Shown in pieces: positions 1 to 8,731 of a stretch of DNA of 64,000 bases. Source of the stretch: JBCBCP01 sp039817385. Lineage in GTDB: Bacteria > Pseudomonadota > Alphaproteobacteria > Rhodobacterales > Rhodobacteraceae. Position 1 is the stretch's first letter. Each line of letters opens with the position of its first letter. The stretch lies in NCBI GenBank assembly GCA_039817385.1, contig JBCBVY010000004.1, positions 1-64,000 on the forward strand, read 5' to 3'. The notes below the pieces were generated by a model that was not told where the DNA came from, searched no databases, and saw nothing but the letters and a program-made list of their open reading frames with translations. The translations under genes were made by a program, and so were the position numbers.

Positions 1-76
1 CCCCCCCCCCCCTCCCCCGCCCCGGCCGCGGCGGGGGGGGGGGGGGGGGCGCCCCCCCCCCCCCCCCCCCCCCCGG
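1..76. other. Homopolymer-rich window edge
   Basis: Long runs of C, G and C again with almost no sequence information. This does not look like coding or regulatory DNA. It sits directly beside a strong hairpin that belongs to a repeat family found elsewhere in the window, so a collapsed or badly resolved repeat at a contig end is the likeliest explanation. Confidence 0.7.
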
Positions 77-104
77 TCGAGCCGGGGTCCCGGCTCGAAA
101 CACT
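73..104. repeat. Hairpin, fragment of the dispersed intergenic repeat
   Basis: TCGAGCCGGG at 77-86 and CCCGGCTCGA at 89-98 form a perfect 10-bp stem. The segment GGTCG-GCCGGG...CCCGGC/CGGCC-CGAAACA closely resembles 6970-6998, part of the larger repeat copy between pepN and the SDR gene. It lies just beyond the 3' end of the malate synthase gene, so it may also act as its transcription terminator. Confidence 0.5.
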
Positions 105-116
105 TTTGCGAACCGG

Positions 117-2267
117 TCAGCCCGCCTTCTTCTCCAGCCGCGCGGCGTGCAGCAACGGCTCGGTATAGCCCGAAGGCTGCGCCCGCCCCTTCAGCACCAG
201 ATCGCGCGCCGCACGGAAAGCCGCGCCGTCAAAACCCGGGGCCATCGGCACATAGAAAGGATCGCTTGCGTTCTGCGCATCCACCCGCGCGGCCATCTTG
301 CGCAAGGCCTCCATCACCTGGTCTTCCTTCACCACCCCGTGATGCAGCCAATTAGCAAGGGCTTGCGAGGAAATCCGGCAGGTCGCCCGGTCCTCCATCA
401 GGCCCACATCGTTGATGTCCGGCACCTTGGAGCAGCCGACGCCCTGATCGACCCAGCGCACCACGTAGCCCAGAATACCCTGCGCGTTGTTCTCCAACTC
501 CGCCGCGATCTGTTCGGGGGAGAAGTTGCGGCCCGTCGCGACCGGGATCGTCAACAGGTCTTCGAGCGTGCCGCGCGGCCCGCCCGCGGCCAGCGCGTCC
601 TGCCGGGCCAGCACATCCACGCGGTGATAATGCACCGCGTGCAGCGTCGCGGCGGTGGGCGATGGCACCCAGGCGCAGGTCGCGCCCGACATCGGGTGGC
701 CCACCTTGGCCTCCAGCATCTCTCCCATACGGTCGGGCATCGCCCACATGCCCTTGCCGATCTGCGCGCGGCCCCGCAGCCCGCAGGCAAGGCCGATATC
801 CACGTTCCGGTCCTCATAAGCGCCGATCCACGCCGCGCCTTTCATCTCTCCTTTGGGGATCATCGGCCCCGCCTCCATCGAGGTATGGATCTCATCCCCC
901 GTCCGGTCGAGGAAGCCCGTATTGATGAAGGCCACCCGGTGCTTTGCGGCGCGGATGCACTCTTTGAGATTTGCCGACGTCCGCCGCTCCTCATCCATGA
1001 TGCCGATCTTCACCGTATGGCGCGGCAGGCCGAGCACGTCTTCAACATGCGCAAAGATCGCATCGCTCAGCGCGACCTCGTCCGGCCCGTGCATCTTGGG
1101 CTTCACCACGTAGACGGACCCATGCACGGAATTGCGCTTCCCGGAGGTCTTTTGCAGATCGTGCAGTGCGATGGTCACGGTCAACATCGCGTCCATGAGC
1201 CCCTCGCCAACTTCCGCACCGCTGGCATCCAGCACCGCGGGCGTGGTCATCAAGTGGCCGACATTGCGCACCAGCATGAGGCTGCGGCATTTCACAAGCA
1301 GGTCCGAGCCATCCGGCGCCGTATAGGTGAAGTCCTCATACATCTGCCGCGTGACCGTCTCGCCGCCCTTTTGGAAGGTCGCGCTCAGATCGCCTTTCAT
1401 CAGGCCCAGCCAGTTACGATAAGCGGCCACCTTGTCCGCGGCATCCACCGCCGCGACGCTGTCCTCGCAATCCATGATGGTCGACAGCGCCGCCTCAAGG
1501 TTCACCGCCGCAAGGCCCGCCGGGTCCGAGGCGCCAATCGGGATGGCGCGATTCACGGCCAGCTCGATGCCCAGCCCGTTGTGCTTGAGCAGCACCATCT
1601 GCCAGCCATCGGTCTCGGCGTGGCCGGCATAGTGCGCGGGATCGGCGAGTGTGATGGCCCGGTCCCCCGCGCGCAGGCGCAGGTCATGTCCGTCAACGCC
1701 AATCTCCGTCACCTCCGCCCAGCGCGCACCCTCCAGCGGCACCGCTTCATCGAGGAAAGACTTGGCCCAAGCAATCACCCGCGCCCCGCGCGCTTCATCA
1801 TAGCCCCCCGCGGCGGGCAGATCGCCCAGCGCATCGGTGCCGTACAGCGCATCATAGAGGTTCCCCCAGCGCGCGTTGGCCGCGTTCAGCGCAAAGCGGG
1901 CGTTGGAAATCGGCACCACAAGCTGCGGGCCGGGGATTTGCGCGATCTCTGGATCGACGTTTTCCGTCCCGATCTGGAAATCAGGGCCTTCGGGGACGAG
2001 ATAACCGATCTCTTCCAGAAACGCACGATAGGCGTCCGCATCATGGCCCTGCCCCACCCGCGCGCGGTGCCAATCGTCGATCAGGCTCTGAAGGCGGGTC
2101 CGCTCTGCCAGCGCGTCCCGGACCTTGGGGTCAAACGCCGCCACCAGCGTTGCAAACCCCGCCCAGAACGCATCCGGCGCAAGGCCGGTTCCGGGCAGCA
2201 CCTTCGCCTCGACAAACGCCGCCATCTCCTCGGCCACTTGTAGCCCTGCACGATCCTGATACGCCAT
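117..2267 (-). CDS. glcB: Malate synthase G
   Basis: Condenses glyoxylate with acetyl-CoA to malate, the second step of the glyoxylate shunt, in the cytosol. The 716-residue length and the whole sequence fit the monomeric G-type enzyme. Visible landmarks are the mid-protein MDCEDSVAAVDAADK segment (Mg/glyoxylate site region), the KPKMHGP and GIMDEERRTS blocks, and the C-terminal half with CRISSQALANWL. I chose the ATG at 2267 (MAYQDRAG...) rather than an upstream in-frame ATG because AAGGAGG lies just upstream at the right distance. It stands alone, followed upstream by a repeat copy and the DUF2256/photolyase pair. Isocitrate lyase is not in the window. Confidence 0.95.
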   Translation of the reverse strand: MAYQDRAGLQVAEEMAAFVEAKVLPGTGLAPDAFWAGFATLVAAFDPKVRDALAERTRLQSLIDDWHRARVGQGHDADAYRAFLEEIGYLVPEGPDFQIGTENVDPEIAQIPGPQLVVPISNARFALNAANARWGNLYDALYGTDALGDLPAAGGYDEARGARVIAWAKSFLDEAVPLEGARWAEVTEIGVDGHDLRLRAGDRAITLADPAHYAGHAETDGWQMVLLKHNGLGIELAVNRAIPIGASDPAGLAAVNLEAALSTIMDCEDSVAAVDAADKVAAYRNWLGLMKGDLSATFQKGGETVTRQMYEDFTYTAPDGSDLLVKCRSLMLVRNVGHLMTTPAVLDASGAEVGEGLMDAMLTVTIALHDLQKTSGKRNSVHGSVYVVKPKMHGPDEVALSDAIFAHVEDVLGLPRHTVKIGIMDEERRTSANLKECIRAAKHRVAFINTGFLDRTGDEIHTSMEAGPMIPKGEMKGAAWIGAYEDRNVDIGLACGLRGRAQIGKGMWAMPDRMGEMLEAKVGHPMSGATCAWVPSPTAATLHAVHYHRVDVLARQDALAAGGPRGTLEDLLTIPVATGRNFSPEQIAAELENNAQGILGYVVRWVDQGVGCSKVPDINDVGLMEDRATCRISSQALANWLHHGVVKEDQVMEALRKMAARVDAQNASDPFYVPMAPGFDGAAFRAARDLVLKGRAQPSGYTEPLLHAARLEKKAG

Positions 2268-2379
2268 TGCACCCTCCTTGCCGGTTTTCCCCGGTTTAGA
2301 GCGCAAGTTTCCTATCGTAAACCCCGTGGTCAGATTTTCTTACCAAAACTCACTGCCTGCTCCCAAAAGCAGCACTGGC

Positions 2380-2430
2380 TTTCTTCTGGCTATCAATATG
2401 TCGGGGCGTGTGAGGGGCTGGCCCCTCACT
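2380..2430. repeat. Dispersed intergenic repeat, copy E (reverse orientation)
   Basis: Read on the minus strand: hairpin GTGAGGGGC-CA-GCCCCTCAC (2410-2429), then CCCCGACATATT and a CCAGAAGAA tail. It shares the hairpin/ATATT/AGAAGAA layout with copies at 6868, 19521, 23944 and 42498. It lies between glcB and the DUF2256 gene. Confidence 0.7.
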
Positions 2431-2450
2431 GCGACGCCACCCCCAGGGCG

Positions 2451-2612
2451 CTAACGGTTTGATTTCGCGCGCCTGCACCGGTCAGAGCAGTATTTCACGT
2501 CGTCCCAGACCTTTTCCCACTTCTTGCGCCAGGTGAACGGCAGCCCGCAGGTGGCGCAGGTCTTGACCGGCAGGTCGGCTTTTTTGCGCATCTTTCGGGA
2601 CGGGCGGGCCAT
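2451..2612 (-). CDS. DUF2256 small zinc-ribbon-like protein
   Basis: A 53-residue basic protein beginning MARPSRKMRKKADLPVKTC. It has four cysteines in a CxxC...CxxxC pattern (KTCATCGLPF and YCSDRCRR) around a WRKKWEKVWDDVKYC core, the hallmark of the DUF2256 family. A zinc-binding role is inferred from the cysteines; no enzymatic role is known to me. Its ATG overlaps the photolyase stop codon by one base (TGATG), so it is probably translated by coupling. Members of this family are often found beside or fused to cryptochrome/photolyase genes, which matches the context. The gene is short but complete. Confidence 0.85.
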   Translation of the reverse strand: MARPSRKMRKKADLPVKTCATCGLPFTWRKKWEKVWDDVKYCSDRCRRAKSNR

Positions 2613-4138
2613 CAGAAATCAAAGCTCCCCTGCCGGTCGTCCTTGCCCGCCCGCGCCTGCCGCCGGGCGCGGGCCTGGCCGCGGTCGCGGTCCTGCACGA
2701 AATGGCCCGCGCTGTCCTTGCGAGAGGCGTGTTTGTGCACAATCCGCCCCGCCTCGGCCCGGAACGCCTGCCCTTTGCGGGCGCCCCAGATCGCATCGCG
2801 GGCGGCTGCAGCCGCGGCTTTCACATCGACGATAGGTTCGGGATAGGAACGGCCCAAAAGGCCACCCGCCCCGTCCCAGTCCCACGGGCTTTGCAGATGT
2901 TTGAGCGGCACATCCGCCAATTCGGGGCACCAGCGGCGGGTAAAAACGCCCTCCGGGTCCTGATCAAGCCCCTGCTTGACCGGGTTATAGATGCGCACCG
3001 TGTTCATGCCCGTCGTGCCTGACTGCATCTGCACCTGCGGCCAGTGGATGCCCGCTTCGAAATCCGTGAACTGCCGCGCCAGATGCGGGCCTGTGCTGCG
3101 CCAGTCGAGCCAAAGGTGATAGGACGCGACCGCCATCAGCATGGAGCGCATCCGAAAGTTCATCCAGCCGGTCGCGGCCAGCATCCGCATACAGGCATCG
3201 ACAAAGGGCAGCCCTGTCTCGCCCTTCTCCCACGCGGTACGGCGGGCCAGGTCATCCCCGCGCAGCCCCTCATAGGCCGAGTGCAGACAGCGCGCCTCCA
3301 GCGCGGGCTCGTCCTCCAGCTTCTGCATGAAGTGATCGCGCCAGGCGAGCCGCGCTTGAAAGGACTTGAGCGACCCGCCCCAGCCCTCGCGTGTTCCCTT
3401 GACCTCCCGCTGCCGCGCCGCCCCGGCCTGCGCGGCCTCGCGCCCCGACAGCGTGCCCCACGCCAGATGCGGCGACAGACGCGAGCACGCCCATTCCCCC
3501 TCCAAAGGCGAGGACATGGCCGACCGATAGGTCCGCCCCCGCTCTGTCAGGAATGACCCTAGCAGCGTCAGCGCCATACTGCGCCCGCCAACCTGCCGCT
3601 CGGGGCAATGATCCTCGGCCAAAAGCCGCGGCACCGCGTCCGAAGCCAAAACCGGCCCCGCGCGCAGTCCCTGCGGCTCCACCTGCGGCTGGCGCAGAAA
3701 CGCATTGCGCCGCGCCGCCCAGCCATCGCGCCCGTTCAGCCGCCGCACGACACCGGACTGCGCCAGCTCTTCCCAGACGACGCCCGCCCCGCGCGCCCAC
3801 GCCGCCACCGACAGATCGCGCGCATAGGTCCAGCCGGACCCTGTCTCTTCATGGCTGACAAGGCGCGTCGCGTCTGCCTCGGCGCGCACGGCCTCCAGCA
3901 CCTCTGCGGCTGCGCCGACCCGCTCCACCAGCGTCAGGCCCAACCCAGACAGCTGCCGCCGCAGATCCGCAACGCTTTCCTGCACGAAATCCCACTGGCG
4001 CCCCGAGACATCCCGTTGCGCCCAAAACCCCGGCTCGTGGATAAACAGCGGCACGACCGGCCCCAGCGCAGCCGCATGGGCCAGCGCCGGATGGTCCGTC
4101 ACCCGCAAATCCCGTTTGAACCAGACGATTACGCACAT
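2612..4138 (-). CDS. Cryptochrome/deoxyribodipyrimidine photolyase family flavoprotein
   Basis: A 508-residue FAD protein that should repair UV pyrimidine dimers with light or act as a blue-light sensor. The N-terminal photolyase domain starts VIVWFKRDLRVTDHPAL. The C-terminal FAD domain has WRDHFMQKLEDEPA, TGLPFVDACMRMLAATGWM, NFRMRSM, LARQFTDFEAGIHWPQVQMQSG and RIYNPVKQGLDQDPEG. Start MCVIVWF at 4138 is preferred, because the 49 upstream in-frame residues do not resemble the family. It is cotranscribed with DUF2256 and divergent from pepN. It is not the FeS-containing type by its N-terminus. Whether it is a repair enzyme or a cryptochrome cannot be decided from sequence alone. Confidence 0.88.
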   Translation of the reverse strand: MCVIVWFKRDLRVTDHPALAHAAALGPVVPLFIHEPGFWAQRDVSGRQWDFVQESVADLRRQLSGLGLTLVERVGAAAEVLEAVRAEADATRLVSHEETGSGWTYARDLSVAAWARGAGVVWEELAQSGVVRRLNGRDGWAARRNAFLRQPQVEPQGLRAGPVLASDAVPRLLAEDHCPERQVGGRSMALTLLGSFLTERGRTYRSAMSSPLEGEWACSRLSPHLAWGTLSGREAAQAGAARQREVKGTREGWGGSLKSFQARLAWRDHFMQKLEDEPALEARCLHSAYEGLRGDDLARRTAWEKGETGLPFVDACMRMLAATGWMNFRMRSMLMAVASYHLWLDWRSTGPHLARQFTDFEAGIHWPQVQMQSGTTGMNTVRIYNPVKQGLDQDPEGVFTRRWCPELADVPLKHLQSPWDWDGAGGLLGRSYPEPIVDVKAAAAAARDAIWGARKGQAFRAEAGRIVHKHASRKDSAGHFVQDRDRGQARARRQARAGKDDRQGSFDF

Positions 4139-4216
4139 GGCGGAAAGGTATTTTTTGATCCCGCAGCGGCAAGTGCGGCGCAACACCCCAGCGTAGCGCC
4201 CCGCCCCAAACCGGCC

Positions 4217-4248
4217 CTCCGGGGGGAGTTTATCTGGCCGAATGAAGG
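4217..4248. repeat. Truncated copy F of the dispersed repeat tail
   Basis: CTCCGGGGGGAGTTTAT followed by CTGGCCGAATGAAGG matches the CCCCGG-(A/T)TATTT-nnCCAGAAGAAGG end of the longer copies, but without the preceding hairpin. It lies in the 185-base divergent region between the photolyase gene and pepN. Confidence 0.5.
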
Positions 4249-4323
4249 TGGATCGGGTGCGGCCCTTCGCTTGAAGCCGCCTCACCCCCGGGCTACCGTC
4301 CGGCTGAACCGCAGGAGACCCAC

Positions 4324-6867
4324 ATGCGCGACGCCGGCCCCCAGACGATCTACCTCAAGGACTACACCCCGTTTGGCTATACCGTGAAGGAGGTGCACCT
4401 GACGTTCGATCTTGCCCCCACGGCCACGCGCGTAACCTCCCGTATCCGCTTTGCCCCGAACCCCGAGGCGACGGACGATACGTTCTTTCTGCATGGTGAA
4501 AACCTGAAACTGCTGTCGGCCAAGATCGATGGGGAGAAGGTATCTCCCACGCTCACCGACGGCGGACTGACCTGCGACGTGCCCAATGTCCCCTTTACCT
4601 GGGAGGCGGAGGTGCAGATTGACCCGGCGGGCAACACGGCGCTCGAGGGGCTGTACCTGTCCAATGGCATGTACTGCACCCAGTGCGAGGCCGAGGGCTT
4701 CCGCAAAATAACCTACTATCCCGACCGCCCCGATGTGATGTCCACCTTTACCGTGCGCATCAACGGCCCGCACCCCGTGCTGCTGTCCAACGGCAACCCC
4801 ACCGCATCCGGCGAAGGCTGGGCCGAATGGCACGACCCGTGGCCCAAACCGGCCTACCTCTTTGCGCTTGTTGCCGGAGAATTGGTCGCGCACCGGGACA
4901 GTTTTACGACGATGGAGGGGCGCAAGGTCGACCTTGCCCTCTATGTGCGCCCCGAAGATGCGGGCAAATGCGCCTTCGGGATGCAGGCGCTCAAGGCGTC
5001 AATGGCGTGGGACGAACGGGTCTACAAGCGGGCTTATGACCTCGACGTTTTCAACATCGTCGCAGTGGACGATTTCAACATGGGCGCGATGGAGAACAAA
5101 GGCCTCAACATCTTCAACTCCGCCGCCGTCCTCGCCTCGCCCGAGACCTCCACCGACGGGAATTTCGAACGGATCGAGGCGATCATCGCGCACGAGTATT
5201 TCCACAACTGGACCGGCAACCGCATCACCTGCCGCGACTGGTTCCAGCTGTGCCTGAAGGAAGGGCTGACCGTTTTTCGCGACGCCCAGTTCACCGCAGA
5301 CATGCGCAGCGCGCCGGTCAAGCGGATTACGGATGTGATCGACCTGCGCGCGCGCCAGTTTCCCGAGGACGCGGGCCCGCTCGCCCACCCGGTGCGGCCA
5401 GAGAGTTTTCAGGAAATCAACAACTTCTACACCGCAACAGTGTACGAGAAAGGTGCAGAGGTCATCGCGATGCTGCGCACGCTGGTCGGCGCGGAGGCCT
5501 ATGATGCCGCCCTGCAGCTCTACTTTGAGCGCCATGACGGGGACGCGGCCACGATCGAGGACTGGCTTGAGGTCTTTGAGAACGCCACCGGGCGCGATCT
5601 GGGCCAGTTCAAACGCTGGTACAGTCAGGCGGGCACCCCGCGCGTTCGCGTCACCGAAGCGTGGAAGGACGGCACGCTGACGCTGACCTTTGAGCAGGAG
5701 ACCAAACCCACCGCCGCGACCCCGGCGCCGCAGCCGCACGTGATCCCCATTGCGCTGGGCCTCATTGGCCCGGACGGGGCAGAGGTGATGCCGACGCAGG
5801 TGCTGGAGCTGACCGAGGCGCAGCAGAGCTTTTCCTTCCCCGGCCTTGCTGCGCGTCCCGTCCCGTCGATCCTGCGCGGCTTTTCCGCGCCCGTGACCCT
5901 CGACGCGCAGGTCGATCACGCGCACCTGCTGGCCCATGACACCGACCCGTTCAACCGCTGGGAAGCCGCGCGCACGCTGGCCAAGGCGTCCCTGCTGGAC
6001 ACCATCCGCACCGGCGCGGCGCCCGATGCGGCCTATCTGGACGGTCTGGCCGCGGTCATCACCGACGACACCCAAGACCCGGCCTTCCGCGCGCTGATGC
6101 TCGGCCTGCCGGGGCAGTCCGAACTGGCCGCCGCGCTGGCGCAAGAGGGCGACACGCCGGACCCCGATGCGATTTACGCGGCTGTTCAGGGCATGGGCAA
6201 GGCGGTGGCACAGCGCCTCTCGGACCAGCTGCAGGGCCTCTACGACGCGCACCAGGTAACCGCGCCTTACGCGCCGGACGCCGATCAGGCTGGCCGCCGC
6301 GCCCTCGGCAACGCGGTCCTTGCTCTGCTCACCCGGCTAGACGACGGCGCGCAAGCGCAGGCCCAGTATGACGCGGCCACCAACATGACCCAGCAGCTCG
6401 CCGCGCTCGCCTGCTTGATCCGCGCGGGCAAAGGCGATGCAGCCCTCGCCAGCTTCGAGGCGCAATGGTCCCACGACCGGCTGGTGATGGACAAATGGTT
6501 TGGCCTGCAGGTCATCGAAGCCAAACCCGACGACGCAGTCGACACCGCCAAGGCGCTCACCCGCCACAGCGCCTTCACCAGCGCCAACCCCAACCGTTTC
6601 CGCGCGGTGCTGGGCAGCCTTGCCGCCCATCACGCGGGCTTTCACGCCAAGGACGGCTCAGGCTACACGATGCTGGCGGACCACCTTGTCGCGCTCGATG
6701 CGAAGAACCCGCAGACCGCCGCGCGCATGGCCGCCGCCTTCCAGACCTGGCGCCGCTACGATGCGATCCGCCAAAGCCTCGTGCAAAAGGAACTCACCCG
6801 CATCGCGGAAACCCCCAACCTCAGCCGTGACATGCTTGAGATGATCACCCGCATCCGCAATGCATAG
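4324..6867 (+). CDS. pepN: Aminopeptidase N (M1 zinc metallopeptidase)
   Basis: Removes N-terminal residues from peptides in the cytosol. The 847-residue length is typical of the bacterial PepN group. The substrate-binding GAMENKG motif is near residue 254 and the zinc-binding HEYFHN...E motif near residue 289 (HEYFHNWTGNR with the downstream glutamate in LKEGLTVFRD). The N-terminal beta domain (MRDAGPQTIYLKDYTPFGY) and the C-terminal helical domain are complete. The start ATG is preceded by GCAGGAGA. It is monocistronic, and a repeat copy follows the stop codon. Confidence 0.95.
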   Translation: MRDAGPQTIYLKDYTPFGYTVKEVHLTFDLAPTATRVTSRIRFAPNPEATDDTFFLHGENLKLLSAKIDGEKVSPTLTDGGLTCDVPNVPFTWEAEVQIDPAGNTALEGLYLSNGMYCTQCEAEGFRKITYYPDRPDVMSTFTVRINGPHPVLLSNGNPTASGEGWAEWHDPWPKPAYLFALVAGELVAHRDSFTTMEGRKVDLALYVRPEDAGKCAFGMQALKASMAWDERVYKRAYDLDVFNIVAVDDFNMGAMENKGLNIFNSAAVLASPETSTDGNFERIEAIIAHEYFHNWTGNRITCRDWFQLCLKEGLTVFRDAQFTADMRSAPVKRITDVIDLRARQFPEDAGPLAHPVRPESFQEINNFYTATVYEKGAEVIAMLRTLVGAEAYDAALQLYFERHDGDAATIEDWLEVFENATGRDLGQFKRWYSQAGTPRVRVTEAWKDGTLTLTFEQETKPTAATPAPQPHVIPIALGLIGPDGAEVMPTQVLELTEAQQSFSFPGLAARPVPSILRGFSAPVTLDAQVDHAHLLAHDTDPFNRWEAARTLAKASLLDTIRTGAAPDAAYLDGLAAVITDDTQDPAFRALMLGLPGQSELAAALAQEGDTPDPDAIYAAVQGMGKAVAQRLSDQLQGLYDAHQVTAPYAPDADQAGRRALGNAVLALLTRLDDGAQAQAQYDAATNMTQQLAALACLIRAGKGDAALASFEAQWSHDRLVMDKWFGLQVIEAKPDDAVDTAKALTRHSAFTSANPNRFRAVLGSLAAHHAGFHAKDGSGYTMLADHLVALDAKNPQTAARMAAAFQTWRRYDAIRQSLVQKELTRIAETPNLSRDMLEMITRIRNA

Positions 6868-7004
6868 CCCTTCTTTGGGTCTCAAATATCCCGGGGGGTG
6901 TCGCGCCAGAGGCGCGCCTTTACTTGTCATCTGCACGCCTTTGGCGTGCGGTGGGGCTGGCCCCCCAGCCGGTCGGGCCGGGACACCGGCCCGAAACAGC
7001 AAAG
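6868..7004. repeat. Dispersed intergenic repeat, copy D (reverse orientation)
   Basis: Read on the minus strand it contains a GCCGGTGTCCCGGC-type hairpin (6970-6998), a GGGGGCCAGCCCC hairpin, inner CACGCC/GGCGTG and GCGCC/GGCGC stems, then CCCGGGATATTTGAGACCCAAAGAAGG. It is the longest copy and fills the gap between pepN and the SDR gene. It probably also ends pepN transcription. Confidence 0.65.
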
Positions 7005-7014
7005 ACAAAAAACG

Positions 7015-7749
7015 ATGACCATACGCAAAACCTGCCTCATCACCGGCGCGTCCGCAGGGATCGGCGCGGCCTGCGCCCTGCGGGCTGCCAAGGACTACGA
7101 CCTGCTGCTGACCTACCGCAGTGATCAAAGCGGTGCCGAAAGCACGGCCAAAGCCGCGCGGGCTCTCGGGGCACAGGTCCACATTGTCCAAGCGGACGTG
7201 GCGGAGCCGGATGACATCGCCAAGACTTATCAGGCCTTCGACCAGCATTTCGAAACCCTCGACCTGCTCATCAACAACGCGGGCATCGTGGCCCCGGTCG
7301 GCACGCTGCAGGATATGGACCATGCCCGCCTGCGCCGGATGTTCGATGTGAACGTGATCGGCACCATGCTGATGGCGAAAGGCGCCCTGCCCCGCATGGG
7401 CGCGGGCAGCACCATCATCAACATGGGCAGCGCGGCGGCGCGCCTCGGCAGCGGCGGCAGCTTCATCGACTACGCTGCCTCCAAAGCCGCAATCGACACC
7501 TTCACCAAGGGCCTGAGCGACGAGGTCGCGCCACGCGGCATCCGCGTGCTTGCCATCCGCCCCGGCATCATCGTCACCGACATCCACGCCAAGGCCCACG
7601 CCGCTGAACGGGTGGAGCAGATCACCCCGTCGATCCCCCTGCGCCGCGCAGGCACCGCGGACGAGGTTGCGGCGCTGACCCTCTGGCTTGCAAGCGACGC
7701 GGCAGGTTATATCACCGGCACCTCGATCGACATCACCGGAGGGCGCTGA
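7015..7749 (+). CDS. Short-chain dehydrogenase/reductase (SDR) family oxidoreductase
   Basis: A classical 244-residue SDR using NAD(P)H on an unknown carbonyl or alcohol substrate. The cofactor motif TGASAGIGAACA is at the N-terminus, NNAG in LINNAGIVAP, the catalytic Ser in NMGSAAARLGSGG, and YxxxK in DYAASKAAIDTF. The C-terminus has the usual GTADEVAALTLWLASDAAGYITG block. An acidic residue is not obvious after the second strand (LTYRSDQ), so NADP preference is plausible. Start ATG 7015 (MTIRKTCLITG) was chosen because the family begins just before the Rossmann strand. TGATG overlaps it to the next gene. Confidence 0.88.
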   Translation: MTIRKTCLITGASAGIGAACALRAAKDYDLLLTYRSDQSGAESTAKAARALGAQVHIVQADVAEPDDIAKTYQAFDQHFETLDLLINNAGIVAPVGTLQDMDHARLRRMFDVNVIGTMLMAKGALPRMGAGSTIINMGSAAARLGSGGSFIDYAASKAAIDTFTKGLSDEVAPRGIRVLAIRPGIIVTDIHAKAHAAERVEQITPSIPLRRAGTADEVAALTLWLASDAAGYITGTSIDITGGR

Positions 7750-8270
7750 TGCACTTTCTGCTAGGGATCATCGGCATCGCGATTGCCGCCTATGTCTGGG
7801 CCGGCCGCGCCCGGGCAGCCGCTGACATTGCCAACGACCTTGCGCAGCTGCCCGCAGAGGCGCGCGCGGCCGCGCGGCGCTGGAACTTCAAGCGGCGCAC
7901 GGATGTGCACCCGGTCGAGGCAATCGAGGACCCGCGCCTCGCCATTGCGGGGCTGGCGGCGGGTTTTCTGGAGCTGGACGATCTGCCCACGCGTGAAGGG
8001 CGCGAAAGGATGGACGCGGCCCTGCGCGATCAATTGCGCCTGACGGAGGCCGAGGCCGAAGAACTTACAACACTCGGGGCCTGGTTCGTGCGCGAATGCG
8101 GCGGGCCGCAGCCAGCGATCTCGCGGCTTGCACGCAAGCTCTACCGTATGGACAAGGGCGCCAGCCTGCCCTCCCTAATGGCCATCCTGACCGGCATTGC
8201 CGAGGACACGCTGAGCCGCCGCCAGTCGGACGCGCTGGAGGACATCCGCCGCGCCTTCCACATCACATGA
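7749..8270 (+). CDS. Unknown protein with one N-terminal membrane segment
   Basis: I do not recognise this 173-residue protein firmly. Residues 2-20 (HFLLGIIGIAIAAYVWAG) are a hydrophobic anchor, followed by a soluble helical region rich in Ala, Arg and Glu. The C-terminal part, with DLPTREGRERMDAALRD and a final helical bundle, is reminiscent of TerB-like domains, but weakly. The start overlaps the SDR stop codon (TGATG) and its stop overlaps the next start (ATGA), so the three genes form one coupled unit. No catalytic motif is visible. Confidence 0.7.
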   Translation: MHFLLGIIGIAIAAYVWAGRARAAADIANDLAQLPAEARAAARRWNFKRRTDVHPVEAIEDPRLAIAGLAAGFLELDDLPTREGRERMDAALRDQLRLTEAEAEELTTLGAWFVRECGGPQPAISRLARKLYRMDKGASLPSLMAILTGIAEDTLSRRQSDALEDIRRAFHIT

Positions 8271-8707
8271 GCGTGCCTGCGCCTTACGCATGGTCCCGGT
8301 CGGGCCGCTCGCGCGGCGCGGCCATCACCGTCGGCGCCATCTGGGCGCTCCTTGCCGCCGCTTATATCTTCATGGATGCCTCGATCTGGGTGGTCTGGGT
8401 GATTGTCCTGTTTACCCTGCCCGCCCTCGCCGATCTGGTAACCGGGCGCACCTCGCGGATGCGGGTCAGCGCCGAAGGGGTCAGCTGGGCATCCGGTCGC
8501 CGCGAAGGGGCGCTTGGCTGGGACGAGATCGACCGCATCCGCCTCGACACGCGGCTCGATTTTTCCGTGCGCACGACGCTGATCCTGCCTTCGGGGCGCA
8601 AGCTGCGCCTGCCGATTGATACCACGCCCCCGGCTGAAGATTTCGAGGCCGCGCTACGCGCGCACGGGGCCGAGGTCCGGCGTCACCATTTCTCTCTTCT
8701 GGGCTGA
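8267..8707 (+). CDS. Unknown two-TM membrane protein with PH-like tail
   Basis: A 146-residue protein starting MSVPAPYAWSRSGRS. Two adjacent membrane segments (about residues 17-56) are followed by a beta-rich region with MRVSAEGVSWASGRREGALGWDEIDRIRL, and then strands ending RKLRLPI. That layout resembles bacterial PH-like membrane proteins (YdbT/YcxB style), which I infer only from the hydrophobic pair followed by the W-EI-R pattern. The ATG overlaps the previous stop as ATGA. Function is unknown. Confidence 0.7.
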   Translation: MSVPAPYAWSRSGRSRGAAITVGAIWALLAAAYIFMDASIWVVWVIVLFTLPALADLVTGRTSRMRVSAEGVSWASGRREGALGWDEIDRIRLDTRLDFSVRTTLILPSGRKLRLPIDTTPPAEDFEAALRAHGAEVRRHHFSLLG

Positions 8708-8731
8708 CCCTTCAGTCGGTTCAACTTGTGG

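Noticed and set aside
147..2243. Long plus-strand open frame opposite malate synthase
   Set aside because: Frame created by high third-position GC on the antisense strand; it has no family resemblance and no ribosome binding site, while the minus strand encodes an intact known enzyme.
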